A DNA stretch of 64,000 nucleotides from Caulobacterales bacterium (GTDB lineage: Bacteria; Pseudomonadota; Alphaproteobacteria; Caulobacterales; Caulobacteraceae). This document shows positions 20,206 through 31,487 of the stretch, piece by piece (position 1 is the stretch's first letter; every line of letters starts with the position of its first letter). The translations under genes and the position numbers were made by a program. The notes under the pieces were generated by a model. It was given only the letters and a program-made list of their open reading frames with translations. It ran no database searches and was not told the DNA's origin. Where the stretch lies: assembly GCA_019510435.1 (NCBI GenBank), contig JAEKKJ010000007.1, positions 124,001 to 188,000 on the forward strand. The letters are read 5' to 3'.

Positions 20206-21198
20206 TCACCGGCCCGACACCGCATCGCGCCGCAGGACCACGCCCGCGCCAGAACGTACCGTTCTTATGGGAACCAGCAAGGCCAGGCGACGGATTACCG
20301 CAGCCTGGTTGTCCAGCACCAGCACGCCGGAGATCGGTTCGGCCGCCAGGCTGGGGTCCTCGATCCGGATGGGGGTGGGGAACTGCTCGTTGAGGTCGGC
20401 CACCACCTCGCCCAGCGGCTGGCCGCGGTAGACCAGTCGGCCGGTGCGCCAGGCCAGGACGTCCTCGGCCTCGGCCGCGCTGATCAGGGCGTCGGGCGCG
20501 CCTTCCACATGCTCCAGCCGCTGGCCGGGGTGCAGGCGATAGGCCTTGCCGCGAGCGCCCTCCGCCGGACGCACTTCCACCGCGCCCCGGGCGACGGTGA
20601 CGGCGAGCCGGCCATCGCGCCGGCGCACGTCGAACTGGGTGCCGACCACGCGAATGGTGCGGTCGCCGGCGGCGATCAGGAACGGTCGGGCCGCGTCGTG
20701 GGCCACGTCGAACACCGCCTGGCCGCCATCGAGGCTGACGTGGCGGGCGTCGCCGTCGAAGCGGACGGTCAGGCGCGTGCCGGCGTTGAGGTCCACGGTG
20801 GACCCGTCGGCCAGCTGCACGCGGCGGCGAACGCCCTTGGCGGTGGCGTAGAGCTCGCCGGGGCTTGGGCCGCGCAGCTCGGGCGCGATCACCACCGCCG
20901 CAGCGGCGGCCGCGGCCATGGCGCCGGCGCCCATGACGACGCGGCGATCGACGCCGCGACGCATCGGCGCAAGCCGGCGTTCGGACAGCAGGCGGGTGAT
21001 GGGCGCGGCGCGACGCGCATAGGCCTGGGAGACCTCGAGCGCGGCGTCGAAGGCGGTGGCGTTCTGCGGCGCCTCGCAGAGCCAGCCGTCGAAGGCGATG
21101 GCCTCGGCCTCGCTGAGATCGCCGGCCTCGAGGCGCACGACCCAGGCCGCGGCGTGTTCGCGCCGCGCGTCCTCGTCATTTCGCCAAACCGGAATCAT
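20206..21198 (-). CDS. FecR family anti-sigma regulator
   Basis: MIPVWRNDEDARREHAAAWVVRLEAGDLSEAEAIAFDGWL...LADGSTVDLNAGTRLTVRFDGDARHVSLDGGQAVFDVAHD. Confidence 0.9.
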   Translation of the reverse strand: MIPVWRNDEDARREHAAAWVVRLEAGDLSEAEAIAFDGWLCEAPQNATAFDAALEVSQAYARRAAPITRLLSERRLAPMRRGVDRRVVMGAGAMAAAAAAAVVIAPELRGPSPGELYATAKGVRRRVQLADGSTVDLNAGTRLTVRFDGDARHVSLDGGQAVFDVAHDAARPFLIAAGDRTIRVVGTQFDVRRRDGRLAVTVARGAVEVRPAEGARGKAYRLHPGQRLEHVEGAPDALISAAEAEDVLAWRTGRLVYRGQPLGEVVADLNEQFPTPIRIEDPSLAAEPISGVLVLDNQAAVIRRLALLVPIRTVRSGAGVVLRRDAVSGR

Positions 21199-21282
21199 CG
21201 CGCCATCCACGGCCGACTGCGGCGGCCCGTCGCATGCATAGACGCCACCGCCGGCGCCGACCCCCAGGTCGAGTCCCACAAT

Positions 21283-21837
21283 TTATGGTGGATCATCGGC
21301 CAGCCTTGCGGTGAGGGCCTTGAGCGCGGCCGAAATGTGCTTTTCGACGGACTTGACCGAGATGCCCATGGCCTGGGCGGTTTCGGCGTGGCTGCGGCCC
21401 TCCAGCTTATGCAACCGGAACGCGCGCTGCATCTGCGGGGCCAGGTCGGCGACCGCGTCGACCAGCTGGCGCAGGCGCTGGCGGGCGGCGACGGCGTCGT
21501 CGGCCGGGGCCTCGTCCGCCACATCCTCGCTGCCCACGGCGGCGTGGGCCACGCGTCGCCAGGCGGCGTCGCGGGCGGCGGCGCGGGCCTCGCCCCGGGC
21601 TCGGTCCAGCATGACGTTGGTGGCGATGCGGTAGATCAGGGCGACCGGGTTGCCCGCGGTCACCGACTGGTCGCGCGTGGCGAGCTTCAGATAGAGCTCC
21701 TGGGCCAGGTCCTCGGCCACCACCTGCGAGCCGCAGCGGGCGGCGAAGAAGCGGACCAGGTTCGCGCGGCGCTCGAGATAGATTTCCAGGAGCGGGTCGG
21801 TGGGCCGCTGGGCGCCGAGGTCGGTCATGACGTTCAT
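21283..21837 (-). CDS. RNA polymerase ECF sigma factor (FecI-like)
   Basis: MNVMTDLGAQRPTDPLLEIYLERRANLVRFFAARCGSQVVAEDLAQELYLKL...EGRSHAETAQAMGISVKSVEKHISAALKAL. Confidence 0.9.
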   Translation of the reverse strand: MNVMTDLGAQRPTDPLLEIYLERRANLVRFFAARCGSQVVAEDLAQELYLKLATRDQSVTAGNPVALIYRIATNVMLDRARGEARAAARDAAWRRVAHAAVGSEDVADEAPADDAVAARQRLRQLVDAVADLAPQMQRAFRLHKLEGRSHAETAQAMGISVKSVEKHISAALKALTARLADDPP

Positions 21838-22350
21838 GCGCGGGCCTGGCCGCCCCGGCGCGGGGTGCGTCGCGCGGGTGGGCGCACGCAGGGGCGCAGG
21901 CTGTTGAACGGCATGACGGACGACCGATGGAACGCGGTCCCAAGACATGACGCATTCCGCGCCATGCGCCAACCTCGGCCGATGAAAGGGGAGCGGGGGG
22001 TGCGCGCGCTCGGCGGCGTCTTGTCATCGACGTTCCGCGGTTTGACGGCGCCGGAAGGCTGCCGGCGTGGGGAGCGGCGTCACGGCGTGCGGATCGCGGG
22101 GGAGCGGTCCGCACGTCCATCTCCACCTGCGATTCGCCAGTCCGAACGCTTCGATGCGCTCACCCTTGCGCCTGCGCGCCGGGCGCCCAGCGCCGCAATC
22201 CCAGGCGTGACCTTGAGTTCACGCGGACGCGAAGGACCCTGACCTGGCGCGAGGTATGCAGACGGCCGTTCTCACATTATGAAATTCTCCAAACGCACCC
22301 GGGCGGCGCCGCCCGTTGTGCCAAATTGGGTTCGAGGGAGTCGTCGTCGA

Positions 22351-24201
22351 ATGAGTCAGGCAGCCATTCCGGGACTGGAGCCCGCGCCGACCAAGCACGC
22401 CAAGCTTGTCCAGTGGGTGCGTGACATCGCAGCGCTGACCCAGCCGGATCGGGTGGTGTGGTGCAATGGGTCGCAGGCCGAGTGGGACCGCCTGACCGAG
22501 GAGCTGGTGGCGGCCGGGACGCTGAAGCGGCTGAACCCCGACAAGCGCCCCAATTCGTTCTACGCCGCGTCGGACCCGCGCGACGTCGCCCGGGTCGAGA
22601 GCCGCACCTTCATCTGCTCCGAGAAGGCCGAGGACGCCGGCCCGACGAACAACTGGCTGGATCCCGCCGAGATGCGGGCCGACCTGAAGGACCTGTTCGC
22701 GGGGGTAATGCGCGGGCGGACCATGTACGTCGTGCCGTTCTGCATGGGCCCGCTGGGCTCGAAGATCAGCGCGATCGGCGTCGAGATCACCGACAGCGCC
22801 TATGTGGCCGTCTCGATGCGGATCATGACCCGGATGGGCCAGCCGGCGCTGGAGCAGCTGGGCGAGGGCGGCTTCTTCGTGCCGGCGGTGCACACCGTGG
22901 GCATGCCGCTGGTGGACGGGGTCCAGGACGTCGCCTGGCCCTGCAACGAGATCAAGTACATCGTCCACTTCCCGGAGACGCGGGAGATCTGGTCGTACGG
23001 CTCGGGCTACGGCGGCAATGCGCTGCTGGGCAAGAAGTGCTTCGCGCTGCGGATCGCCTCGGTGATGGCCCGCGACGAGGGCTGGTTCGCCGAGCACATG
23101 CTGATCCTGAAGCTGACCTCACCGGCTGGCGAGACCAAGTACGTGGCGGCCGCCTTCCCCAGCGCGTGCGGCAAGACCAACATGGCCATGCTGCAGCCGA
23201 CGCTGCGCGGCTGGAAGGCCGAGACGATCGGCGACGACATCTGCTGGATGCGCTTCGGCGACGATGGGCGGCTCTACGCGGTGAATCCGGAGGCGGGCTT
23301 CTTCGGCGTGGCGCCCGGCACCGGCATCGAAACCAACAAGAACGCCATCGACGCGCTCTGGGGCAATTCGATCTTCACCAATGTGGCTCTGACCGACGAC
23401 GGCGACGTGTGGTGGGAGGGCCTGACGCCCGACGCGCCGGCGCACCTGATCGACTGGAAGGGCCGCGACTGGACGCCGGAGAGCGCCGAGCCGGCCGCCC
23501 ACCCGAATGCCCGCTTCACCGTGCCGGCCGCGCAGTGCCCGGTGGCGGCGCCCGAGTGGGAGGATCCCGCCGGCGTGCCGATCTCGGCGATCCTGTTCGG
23601 CGGCCGCCGCGCCTCGGCGGTGCCGCTGGTGACCGAGGCCCGCGACTGGCGTCACGGCGTGTTCATGGCCTCCAACGTGGCCTCCGAAGGCACGGCGGCG
23701 GCGGAGAACGCCATCGGCGAGCTGCGGCGCGACCCCTTCGCCATGCTGCCGTTCTGCGGCTACAACATGGGCGACTACTTCGGCCACTGGCTGAAGATGG
23801 GCGAGACCCACGATGCGGCCAAGCTGCCGCGCATCTTCTTCGTCAACTGGTTCCGCAAGGACGAGCGCGGCAAGTTCGTCTGGCCGGGTTACGGCGAGAA
23901 CAGCCGGGTTCTGAAGTGGATCTTCGACCGGCTGGATGGCCGCGCCGAGGCGGTGGACACCCCGATCGGGCGGGTGCCGGCGCGCGCCAGCCTGGACACC
24001 GCGGGCCTGTCGCTCACCGACGCCCAGCTCAGCCTGCTGCTGACTGTGGACCCGGCGATCTGGAAGCAGGAGGTCTCGCTGATCCCCGCCTTCTACGAGC
24101 GCTTCGGCGAGCACCTGCCCGAGGCGCTGTGGGACGAGTACCGGGCCCTGGTGGCCCGCCTCGAGGCCGCAGCCGAGCCGGAAGAGATCGTGGCGGCTTA
24201 G
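22351..24201 (+). CDS. pckG: phosphoenolpyruvate carboxykinase (GTP)
   Basis: [54 protein letters not shown]. Confidence 0.95.
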   Translation: MSQAAIPGLEPAPTKHAKLVQWVRDIAALTQPDRVVWCNGSQAEWDRLTEELVAAGTLKRLNPDKRPNSFYAASDPRDVARVESRTFICSEKAEDAGPTNNWLDPAEMRADLKDLFAGVMRGRTMYVVPFCMGPLGSKISAIGVEITDSAYVAVSMRIMTRMGQPALEQLGEGGFFVPAVHTVGMPLVDGVQDVAWPCNEIKYIVHFPETREIWSYGSGYGGNALLGKKCFALRIASVMARDEGWFAEHMLILKLTSPAGETKYVAAAFPSACGKTNMAMLQPTLRGWKAETIGDDICWMRFGDDGRLYAVNPEAGFFGVAPGTGIETNKNAIDALWGNSIFTNVALTDDGDVWWEGLTPDAPAHLIDWKGRDWTPESAEPAAHPNARFTVPAAQCPVAAPEWEDPAGVPISAILFGGRRASAVPLVTEARDWRHGVFMASNVASEGTAAAENAIGELRRDPFAMLPFCGYNMGDYFGHWLKMGETHDAAKLPRIFFVNWFRKDERGKFVWPGYGENSRVLKWIFDRLDGRAEAVDTPIGRVPARASLDTAGLSLTDAQLSLLLTVDPAIWKQEVSLIPAFYERFGEHLPEALWDEYRALVARLEAAAEPEEIVAA

Positions 24202-24240
24202 CGATACGGCGATCCTTGCGCCCGCCTCCGCGTCGCCATA

Positions 24241-24254
24241 TAGTCAGCTGACTA
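24241..24254. promoter_or_regulatory. perfect 14-bp palindrome overlapping a putative -10 of the toxin-antitoxin operon
   Basis: TAGTCAGCTGACTA, 13 bp before the antitoxin ATG; TTGCGC-N17-TATAGT at 24216-24244. Confidence 0.6.
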
Positions 24255-24267
24255 GGTGGAGGCGGCC

Positions 24268-24516
24268 ATGGGCGCTTGGAAGCTCGAGACGGCCAAGGCG
24301 AGATTGAGCGAGGTTCTGCGCCAGGCGCAGGCTGAGGGACCGCAAGCCATCACCGTTCGCGGCCGCAAGGCGGCCGTGGTGGTCTCCGCCGAGCAGTTCG
24401 AGCGGATGACCGAGGCCAAGGACCAGGGTGGTTGGGTCGAGGCGCTGCTCGAACTCGGCCCGATCGAGGTCGAACTCGAACACCGGGGCGACCTGATGCG
24501 TGACCTCGATCTTTGA
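24268..24516 (+). CDS. Phd/YefM-type antitoxin
   Basis: WKLETAKARLSEVLRQAQAEGPQAITVRGRKAAVVVSAEQFERM. Confidence 0.85.
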   Translation: MGAWKLETAKARLSEVLRQAQAEGPQAITVRGRKAAVVVSAEQFERMTEAKDQGGWVEALLELGPIEVELEHRGDLMRDLDL

Positions 24517-24968
24517 GAGGCTGGCTGCTCGACACCAATGTCGTCTCGGAGCCGGTCCGGCCCAATCCGGATGCGCGGGTATTGGCATGGCTCAGCGCGC
24601 TGCCCAATGATCGGACCTTCATCAGCATCCTGACAATCGGTGAGATCGGGAAGGGCATCGAGGCGCTTCGCCCGGATGATGGACGACGCTCGAAGCTCTC
24701 CGCTTTTCGCGGGTTGCTGGAAGCGCGGTTTGTCGGCCGGGTGCTCTCTCTGGATGATGACGTCGTGCGCACCTGGGGGGCCATGACGGGGCGCTATCGC
24801 CGGGAGTTCGGCGGCGAGGCGCATGCCGTAGATGCGCTACTGGCGGCGACCGCCGAGCGGAACCGGCTCTACCTTGCCACCCGGAACGTCCGAGACGTCC
24901 GCGCCCTTGCCACGCCGGCCTTCAATCCCTGGACCGACGACCCCGCGGCCTTCCCGATCCAGCTATAG
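24513..24968 (+). CDS. PIN-domain toxin (VapC/FitB-like)
   Basis: GWLLDTNVVSEPVRPNPDARVLAWL...DALLAATAERNRLYLATRNVRDV; 4-bp overlap with antitoxin, TTG start. Confidence 0.87.
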   Translation: MRGWLLDTNVVSEPVRPNPDARVLAWLSALPNDRTFISILTIGEIGKGIEALRPDDGRRSKLSAFRGLLEARFVGRVLSLDDDVVRTWGAMTGRYRREFGGEAHAVDALLAATAERNRLYLATRNVRDVRALATPAFNPWTDDPAAFPIQL

Positions 24969-24978
24969 ACCGCCGGCC

Positions 24979-26931
24979 TCAGCCCCCGGCCACGACCCGC
25001 AGGTTCGGCGGGCCGACCGGCTTCTCGCCGCGCACCTGGGCGACCAGGTCGAAGAGCGCGCCGCGCACCGCCTCGATGTCGCCCACCTGGACCACGGCGG
25101 CGAGGTCCTCCAGATGGCGCGGGGTCACCCGCACCGCCGAATTGGTGATCACCTCCAGCACCTTGGGCGCGCAGGTGACGGCGAACTCGGTCTCGTCCAG
25201 CAGCGCCTCGGTCAGCTTCTCGCCGGGGCGCAGGCCGGTGATCTCGATCTCGACGCCCTTGCGGCCGGAGAGCGCGATCATCTGCTGGGCCAGGTCCATG
25301 ATCCGCACCGGCTCGCCCATCTCCAGGAGGAAGAGGCGCGAGGTCGGGCTGTCGTCCTCATGGCAGGTGGCCGTGGCGTGCAGCACCAGCTGGGCCGCCT
25401 CGGGGATGGTCATGAAGAATCGGGTCATCTCCGGATGGGTGACCGTGACCGGGCCGCCGCGCTCGATCTGCGACTTGAAGATCGGCACCACCGAGCCGTT
25501 GGAGCCCAGGACGTTGCCGAAGCGCACGGCCGAGAAGCGGGTGCCGTCGTTGGTGGACTGCTGGGCCTGGATCACCGCCTCGGCCAGGCGCTTGGTGGCG
25601 CCCATGACGTTGGTGGGGTCGACCGCCTTGTCGGTGGAGATCAGCACCATCTGGGTGGCGCCGCAGGCGCGGGCCGCCTCGGCGACGTTCCAGGTGCCCA
25701 GGACGTTGGTGAGGATGCCTTCGCTGGGATGGTGCTCCACCATCGACACGTGCTTCAGCGCCGCGGCGTGGAACACGAGGTCGGGGCGCTCGCGATGGAA
25801 GGCCGCGTCGATCCGGGCGGCGTCGCGCACGTCGCACAGCACCGCCTTGACCGAGATGTGCGGGTAGATCTCGCGGATCTCGCGCTCGATCTCGAAGAGC
25901 GCGGTCTCGGAGAAGTCGAGCAGGATCAGTTGGCCGCAGCCGAAGGCGGCCACCTGGCGGCAGAGCTCGCCGCCGATGGACCCGCCGGCGCCGGTGATCA
26001 GCACCCGCTGGCCCTGGATCAGCCGGCCCACCGCGCGGCGGTCGAGCTCGATCGGCTCGCGCGCCAGGAGCTCCTCGATGTTGATGTCGCGCATCGGGAG
26101 CAGGGTGAGGCCGTCGTGCTGGCTGAGCTCGACGATGGAGGGCAGGCGCAGGAGACGGATGCCGTCGTTCTTGAGCCGGCCCAGCTGGTCGGCGGTGAGG
26201 CCCTTGAGCTTGCCCGGCTCCTCCAGGAACAGCACCGCCCGCGGATAGCGGTTCCAGCGGCGCAGGTCGGCCAGCGCCTCGTCCAGGCGGTCCAGCGCCT
26301 CGATGATGCACACGCCGCGGACCTGCTGGCCCACGTCGCGGCGGTCGGTTCCGATGATGCCGACCGGCGTGTAGGCGCGGTCATGGCTGCGGGCCACGTC
26401 GCGCAGGTAGGTGTCGGCGAGCGAGGGCGGGCCGATCAGCAGCAGCGAGGGCGCCTGGGTGAGCGACTTCAGGTCGGAGAAGCTCTCCAGCGCATGCTCA
26501 TGCAGGGCCCGGCGGACGATCCGCACGCCCATGGAGGCGACCATCTGGAAGAGCGGCGCCATGACGAGGGTTGCGCGCGGCAGGCCCTTGCCGCGGTCGA
26601 GCACGAACACCGCCAGCAGGAAGACGCCGACGGTGAGCACCGCGCAGCGCGCCAGCACCAGGGCGTCGGGAATCGAGACGTACCGCCAGGGCGACAGCTC
26701 GCGCCGGAAGATCAGGGTGAAGGCGCCGGCGATGGCGGCATAGAGGGCGGCCAGCTGGAAGAAGCTGAGGGCGCCGACCTCGCCGAAGCCCAGCTGCGGC
26801 TGGGTGGGGGTGACGAAGAAGGCCACCGCGAAGGCGGCCGCGGCCAGGAGCACGTCGAACACGACGGTCTGGGCCCGGACAGCCATCCGCTCCATGCGCC
26901 GCACTCCGCTCACGTCTTGATTCCCAACCAT
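24979..26931 (-). CDS. nucleoside-diphosphate sugar epimerase/dehydratase (WbpM/CapD/PglF-like)
   Basis: 650 aa; N-terminal TM helices, GRLIQGQRVLITGAGGSIGGELCRQVAAF...ISTDKAVDPTNVMGATKRLAE. Confidence 0.9.
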   Translation of the reverse strand: MVGNQDVSGVRRMERMAVRAQTVVFDVLLAAAAFAVAFFVTPTQPQLGFGEVGALSFFQLAALYAAIAGAFTLIFRRELSPWRYVSIPDALVLARCAVLTVGVFLLAVFVLDRGKGLPRATLVMAPLFQMVASMGVRIVRRALHEHALESFSDLKSLTQAPSLLLIGPPSLADTYLRDVARSHDRAYTPVGIIGTDRRDVGQQVRGVCIIEALDRLDEALADLRRWNRYPRAVLFLEEPGKLKGLTADQLGRLKNDGIRLLRLPSIVELSQHDGLTLLPMRDINIEELLAREPIELDRRAVGRLIQGQRVLITGAGGSIGGELCRQVAAFGCGQLILLDFSETALFEIEREIREIYPHISVKAVLCDVRDAARIDAAFHRERPDLVFHAAALKHVSMVEHHPSEGILTNVLGTWNVAEAARACGATQMVLISTDKAVDPTNVMGATKRLAEAVIQAQQSTNDGTRFSAVRFGNVLGSNGSVVPIFKSQIERGGPVTVTHPEMTRFFMTIPEAAQLVLHATATCHEDDSPTSRLFLLEMGEPVRIMDLAQQMIALSGRKGVEIEITGLRPGEKLTEALLDETEFAVTCAPKVLEVITNSAVRVTPRHLEDLAAVVQVGDIEAVRGALFDLVAQVRGEKPVGPPNLRVVAGG

Positions 26932-27068
26932 AGCCTGATCAGCCAGGCTTCCACCAAAAGATCGTCAGCGGATGTTCTTCCGCCGGCAGGCGCCCGAAAC
27001 GCGTGCTCCCCCAGGGACCGGCGGGCGAGGGCGACCTTAGGAACAGGCGCCCCCATAAGCAACGGAAA

Positions 27069-27092
27069 AGCCCGCATCCAGGGATGCGGGCT
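27069..27092 (-). terminator. probable rho-independent terminator of the outer-membrane protein gene
   Basis: agcccgcatcc/ggatgcgggct inverted repeat with a short T-tract on the minus strand. Confidence 0.5.
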
Positions 27093-27139
27093 CCTCTACG
27101 CCGACTAAGGCTAAGCTTTGGTTATCCGAAGATATTAAC

Positions 27140-28279
27140 TCAGAAGAGGAAGCCGGTCTCGACCTTGGCGCGGGTCTGGGACTTCGAGGTCCCAGCCGGG
27201 CCGAAGCCGGCGCCCGGCGCGATGCTGCTGACCCCAGTGTAGGAGAGCTCGCCGCGGACGAAGAAGGTCTTCAGCTGGATCGTCGGCGTGACGGTCAGCG
27301 AATAGGCCTTGCTCTTGTGGCCGTAGAGCAGGGGCGTGCCGCCCGAGGAGGTTTCGTACTCGGCGCGCCCAGCCAGGCTGAACATCGGGCTGAACGTATA
27401 TTTGGCGAGCACGGCCGCGCCGTAGGTGGAGCCGGAGTCGGTGATGCCGGCCGCCGTGTACTTCGGCACATGGCCGTACTGGAGGTAGGGTTCCACCATC
27501 CAGTTGCCCTCGGAGTGGGTCCACATCAGGTTGAAGATGTCGCCGTTGTTCAGCGTGACCGGCGTGGCGAACCGCGCCTTGGTGGTCTTGTTGAACTGGA
27601 CCGAGCCGGCGAAGGCGACCGTGTCGGTCTTGCTGACGGTGTAGGCGATCAGGGTCGAGCCGGTGGAGTAGTGGCTCGAATAGTAGCCGTCCGTCAGGGC
27701 GAAAGAGGCGGTGACCGGGCCTTGGGTGACGTTCGCCTGGACGCCGCGGCTGATCGCCGGCTCCTGGTTCCAGAGCAGGCCGCGGTCGATGTTCATGTTC
27801 TGGAAGGTGAAGGTGTACTCGGCGCCGATCAGGGTCGGCAGGATGCCGGCCTCGATGTTGAAGGTCGCATTCGGCACGATCTTCACATAGGCGTTGGGCA
27901 CATAGTGGTAGGTCAGGTCCGGCAGGTCCTTGGCTTTGAAGTAGGGCGCGCCGAGCGAAGGCAGGGAGTAGGCCCCGGCCTGGACGTAGAACTGGAAGAC
28001 ACCGTCGGTCTTCTGGATCTCGACCTGGGCGTTGGTCAGGTCGACGCGGCTCTTCTTGTCGCCCGGAATCGAATGGTTCTGGGTGAAGCCCATGCCGGTG
28101 AGCTGGCCGGTGAAGTAGATCTTGCTGCCGGCCACGTCGATGCTGAGCGGATCGGCGTTGGCCGAAAGCGGCGGCGTCATGGCGGGAGTCGACAGCGCGT
28201 CGGCGTGGGCCGCGGGGGCGGCCATGGCAAATGCCAGGGTCGCCGCGCTGGCGAGCCAGGTGGTCTTCAGGACGTTCAT
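27140..28279 (-). CDS. outer membrane beta-barrel protein / porin-like
   Basis: [26 protein letters not shown] signal; alternating beta strands and terminal aromatic ...KVETGFLF. Confidence 0.7.
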   Translation of the reverse strand: MNVLKTTWLASAATLAFAMAAPAAHADALSTPAMTPPLSANADPLSIDVAGSKIYFTGQLTGMGFTQNHSIPGDKKSRVDLTNAQVEIQKTDGVFQFYVQAGAYSLPSLGAPYFKAKDLPDLTYHYVPNAYVKIVPNATFNIEAGILPTLIGAEYTFTFQNMNIDRGLLWNQEPAISRGVQANVTQGPVTASFALTDGYYSSHYSTGSTLIAYTVSKTDTVAFAGSVQFNKTTKARFATPVTLNNGDIFNLMWTHSEGNWMVEPYLQYGHVPKYTAAGITDSGSTYGAAVLAKYTFSPMFSLAGRAEYETSSGGTPLLYGHKSKAYSLTVTPTIQLKTFFVRGELSYTGVSSIAPGAGFGPAGTSKSQTRAKVETGFLF

Positions 28280-28492
28280 TCTCTTTATCCCCTCGTTCCC
28301 GGCCTTATCCTCACCGCGAGCGGCAAGGCGACCGTGCGCAGCCATGGTCGGGGCGCCGCGCAATTGATCAACGAACGGCGCCATGCCGGAGGCCGACGCG
28401 CGCTTACTGCCACATTGTTGAGCAGATGGGGGCGCCGGCGCCCTTCAGATGGGCGTTGGAGGGCGTCGGGAAGCGTCGGGGCGGCGTGGCGC

Positions 28493-29293
28493 CTAACGAG
28501 CGACCAGTGGCGCGAAGCCCAGGTGGGAGCCGGCGTCCACCAGCAAGGTCTCGCCAGTGACGTGGCGCGAGGCCGGGGAGGCGAGGAAGACGGCCGCCGC
28601 GGCGATGTCCTCCGGCTTGGACGCGGCCTTCAGCGGCGTGCCGGCGGCGGCATTGGCCCGGATCCGGTCGACCGCGGTCTCCGGCAGGCCCTTGCCGAAC
28701 CATGGCGTGTCGATGAACCCCGGGCAGATGGCGTTGACCCGGATCTTCGGGGCCAGCGCGCGGGCGAGCGACAGGGTCATGGTGTTGAGGGCGCCCTTCG
28801 AGGCCGCATACGGGACGGAGGAGCCGATGCCCGTGACGCCGGCGATGGAGGCCGTCATGACCACGGCGCCCGGCTGGGGCGCGGCTTCCAGCAAGGCGCG
28901 GCAGGCGCGGACCATCTGGTAGGCGCCGATGACATTGACCGCATAGAGGTCGAGGAAGTCCTGTGCCGAGACGGCGTCCATGTCGGCGTGGCTCGCGAAC
29001 TTGGTCGTGCCGGCGTTGTTGAACAGCGCGTCGATGCGGCCGAAGGGCTCGGCGGCGGCCGCGATGCGACGGCAGTCGGCGTCCTGGGCCACGTCGCCCT
29101 GGACGACCACGGTCTGCGCGCCCTCGGCCTGGCAGAGCCGGGCGGTCTCCTCGGCGTCCTCGAGGTTGTGGGCGTAGTTGATCACCACGGCCTTGGCGCC
29201 CTGGCGCGCCACGTCCAGCGCCACGGCGCGGCCCAGGCCGCTCGACGCGCCGGTCACCACCACCACGAAGTCCTTGAACGCGCCCTCGGCCAT
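28493..29293 (-). CDS. SDR family oxidoreductase
   Basis: [26 protein letters not shown]...[18 protein letters not shown]. Confidence 0.9.
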   Translation of the reverse strand: MAEGAFKDFVVVVTGASSGLGRAVALDVARQGAKAVVINYAHNLEDAEETARLCQAEGAQTVVVQGDVAQDADCRRIAAAAEPFGRIDALFNNAGTTKFASHADMDAVSAQDFLDLYAVNVIGAYQMVRACRALLEAAPQPGAVVMTASIAGVTGIGSSVPYAASKGALNTMTLSLARALAPKIRVNAICPGFIDTPWFGKGLPETAVDRIRANAAAGTPLKAASKPEDIAAAAVFLASPASRHVTGETLLVDAGSHLGFAPLVAR

Positions 29294-29347
29294 GGCGTCT
29301 TCCCCCTGTTGTTGTTCGAAGACCTAGTAGCGTCTAAAGGCGCGCGG

Positions 29348-29803
29348 ATGGAAGAGACCCACCTCACCCAGCTCGGCCGGCAGGCGCGGGGCTTCGACAG
29401 TCCCGAGGCCGCCGTCCTGGAGCGCGTGCCCAATCCGCATCCGGACACGACCTATCTCGTCCGCTTCACGGCGCCGGAGTTCACCTCGCTGTGCCCGGTC
29501 ACCGGGCAGCCGGACTTCGCCCATCTGGTCATCGATTATGCGCCCGGCGATTGGCTGGTCGAATCGAAGTCACTCAAGCTGTACCTGGGGGCGTTCCGCA
29601 ACCACGGCGCGTTCCACGAGGACTGCACGGTGGCCATCGGCCGGCGGCTCTGCGCCGAGCTGTCGCCGCAATGGCTGAGGATCGGCGGGTACTGGTATCC
29701 GCGCGGCGGAATTCCGATCGATGTTTTCTGGCAAAGCGGTCCGGCCCCGGAAGGACTCTGGCTGCCGGACCAGGGCGTTGCACCCTACCGCGGCCGCGGA
29801 TGA
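29348..29803 (+). CDS. queF: preQ(1) synthase (NADPH-dependent 7-cyano-7-deazaguanine reductase)
   Basis: [54 protein letters not shown]. Confidence 0.95.
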   Translation: MEETHLTQLGRQARGFDSPEAAVLERVPNPHPDTTYLVRFTAPEFTSLCPVTGQPDFAHLVIDYAPGDWLVESKSLKLYLGAFRNHGAFHEDCTVAIGRRLCAELSPQWLRIGGYWYPRGGIPIDVFWQSGPAPEGLWLPDQGVAPYRGRG

Positions 29804-30149
29804 ACAGAGGTCGCCTCTCGTTTGAGTTGGCGGCCTGAGTCAGAGCTTTCGAATACTTGGGTGTTCGAAGCAAGCGCCTGGGACCTGGTCTGTCGTGCAC
29901 AAAATTCGATCAGCAAACTCCGGCGCGATGATGGCTGGGTCCTGCTCTCGCGAGAGGGGAAAGCGCGCGAGGGCCTGATGTCGAGCCATTCGGGCTTCCC
30001 AAAAGCTGTCCGCGGGCCTATACCTGACCTTGCCCAACTCTCCTCGGGCGTGTCACCTCAGGCCGGGCGGTGCGAATGCATCGTCCGGCCGTCGTGTATC
30101 TGAGGAGTCGTGCATCTGGGCCGTGCATCTGAACCACGGGCCGGGGCTG

Positions 30150-30761
30150 TCAGGGCTTCCAGTAGGTGACCAGGGGCTCCACCTGCGGCCGCTCGCGCTC
30201 CAGCGGCGGCTCCCGCGGCGTGCCGATGAGGACGAGGCCGGCCACCCGCTCCCCGTCTCCCAGGCCGAGGACTGCGCCCGCCTCGGCGTCATAGCTGTAC
30301 CAGTCGGTGATCCAGTTGGCCCCGAACCCGGCGGCCAGGGTGGCGTAGAGCAGGTTCACGCAGACCGCGCCCGCGGACAGCTGCTGCTCCCACTCGGGGA
30401 TCGCGCCGGGCTTGGGCGAGAAGACCACGAACACGGCCAGCGGCGGGACCTTCAGCTTGCCCAGCTTCGCCACGAGGCCGGGATCCTGGCGGACCGCCGT
30501 CACGGTTTCCAGGCGCGCGGCGAAGGCGGCCTTCTCCGCGCCCGCCATCACCACGAAGCGCCAGGGGGCGAGCTTGCCATGGTCGGGGACCCGCGCGGCC
30601 AGGCGCAGCAGGTCCGCCAGCGCCTCGCCGCCCGGCGCGGGCTCGACCAGGGTCAGGGCCGAGGCCGAGCGGCGCAGCGCCAGGAAGCGCAGGACCTCCG
30701 GCGCAGGCGCGAGCGGGAGGGGGGCGCCGAACTCGGGCGCAGGCGGCAGGGCTGAACTCAA
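30150..30761 (-). CDS. nitroreductase family protein
   Basis: LALRRSASALTLVEPAPGGEALADLLRLAARVPDHGKLAPWRFVVMAG. Confidence 0.88.
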   Translation of the reverse strand: MSSALPPAPEFGAPLPLAPAPEVLRFLALRRSASALTLVEPAPGGEALADLLRLAARVPDHGKLAPWRFVVMAGAEKAAFAARLETVTAVRQDPGLVAKLGKLKVPPLAVFVVFSPKPGAIPEWEQQLSAGAVCVNLLYATLAAGFGANWITDWYSYDAEAGAVLGLGDGERVAGLVLIGTPREPPLERERPQVEPLVTYWKP

Positions 30762-30843
30762 GGGAGATCCGGGGCTTTAAGGATACCGATACGGGACCCT
30801 CTTTATGGGGGCGCAGGCGCGGACCGCAAGGCGGGGGCACGAG

Positions 30844-31458
30844 ATGGGCGACGAGCCGGCCTGGCTGAGGGCGCACGGACGGCCCTGGACACGCGGCGAA
30901 GGCCGGGTGGTCTACGACAACCCGTGGATCCGGGTGACGGAATACGCCGCGACCGCGCCGACCGGTCAGCCGGCTACCTATGGCCTGGTCAGCTACAAGA
31001 ACTTCGCCGTGGCGGTGCTGCCGCTGTTCGACGACGGGACCACGGTGCTGGTGGGCCAGCACCGGTTTCCGCTGGCGACCTACAGCTGGGAGATCCCCGA
31101 GGGCGGCGGGCCGCTGGCGGACGATCCGCTGGCCAGCGCCCAGCGGGAGCTGGCCGAGGAGACCGGGCTGCAAGCCGCCAAGTGGCGCGAGGTGCTGCGG
31201 GCCGAGCTGTCGAACTCGGTGAGCGACGAGCGCGCGATCGGCTACCTGGCGCTGGGCCTCTCGCCGGCGACGGGCGCGGCGCATGCGGACGACACCGAGG
31301 CCCTGGAGCTGGCGCGCGTCCCGTTTCGCCAGGCGCTGGACGCGGCCATGGCCGGCCAGCTCACCGACGTGCTGACAGTGGCGATGCTGCTCAAGGCTTA
31401 CCATATGGCTCGTGAAGGGCTTTTGGCGCCCGCGCTGGCGCGCGCCATGATAGGCTAG
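30844..31458 (+). CDS. NUDIX hydrolase
   Basis: Nudix box-like EIPEGGGPLADDPLASAQRELAEETGLQAAKW. Confidence 0.88.
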   Translation: MGDEPAWLRAHGRPWTRGEGRVVYDNPWIRVTEYAATAPTGQPATYGLVSYKNFAVAVLPLFDDGTTVLVGQHRFPLATYSWEIPEGGGPLADDPLASAQRELAEETGLQAAKWREVLRAELSNSVSDERAIGYLALGLSPATGAAHADDTEALELARVPFRQALDAAMAGQLTDVLTVAMLLKAYHMAREGLLAPALARAMIG

Positions 31459-31487
31459 GGAGATGCCTAATGGGCCGGGAGGAACCT

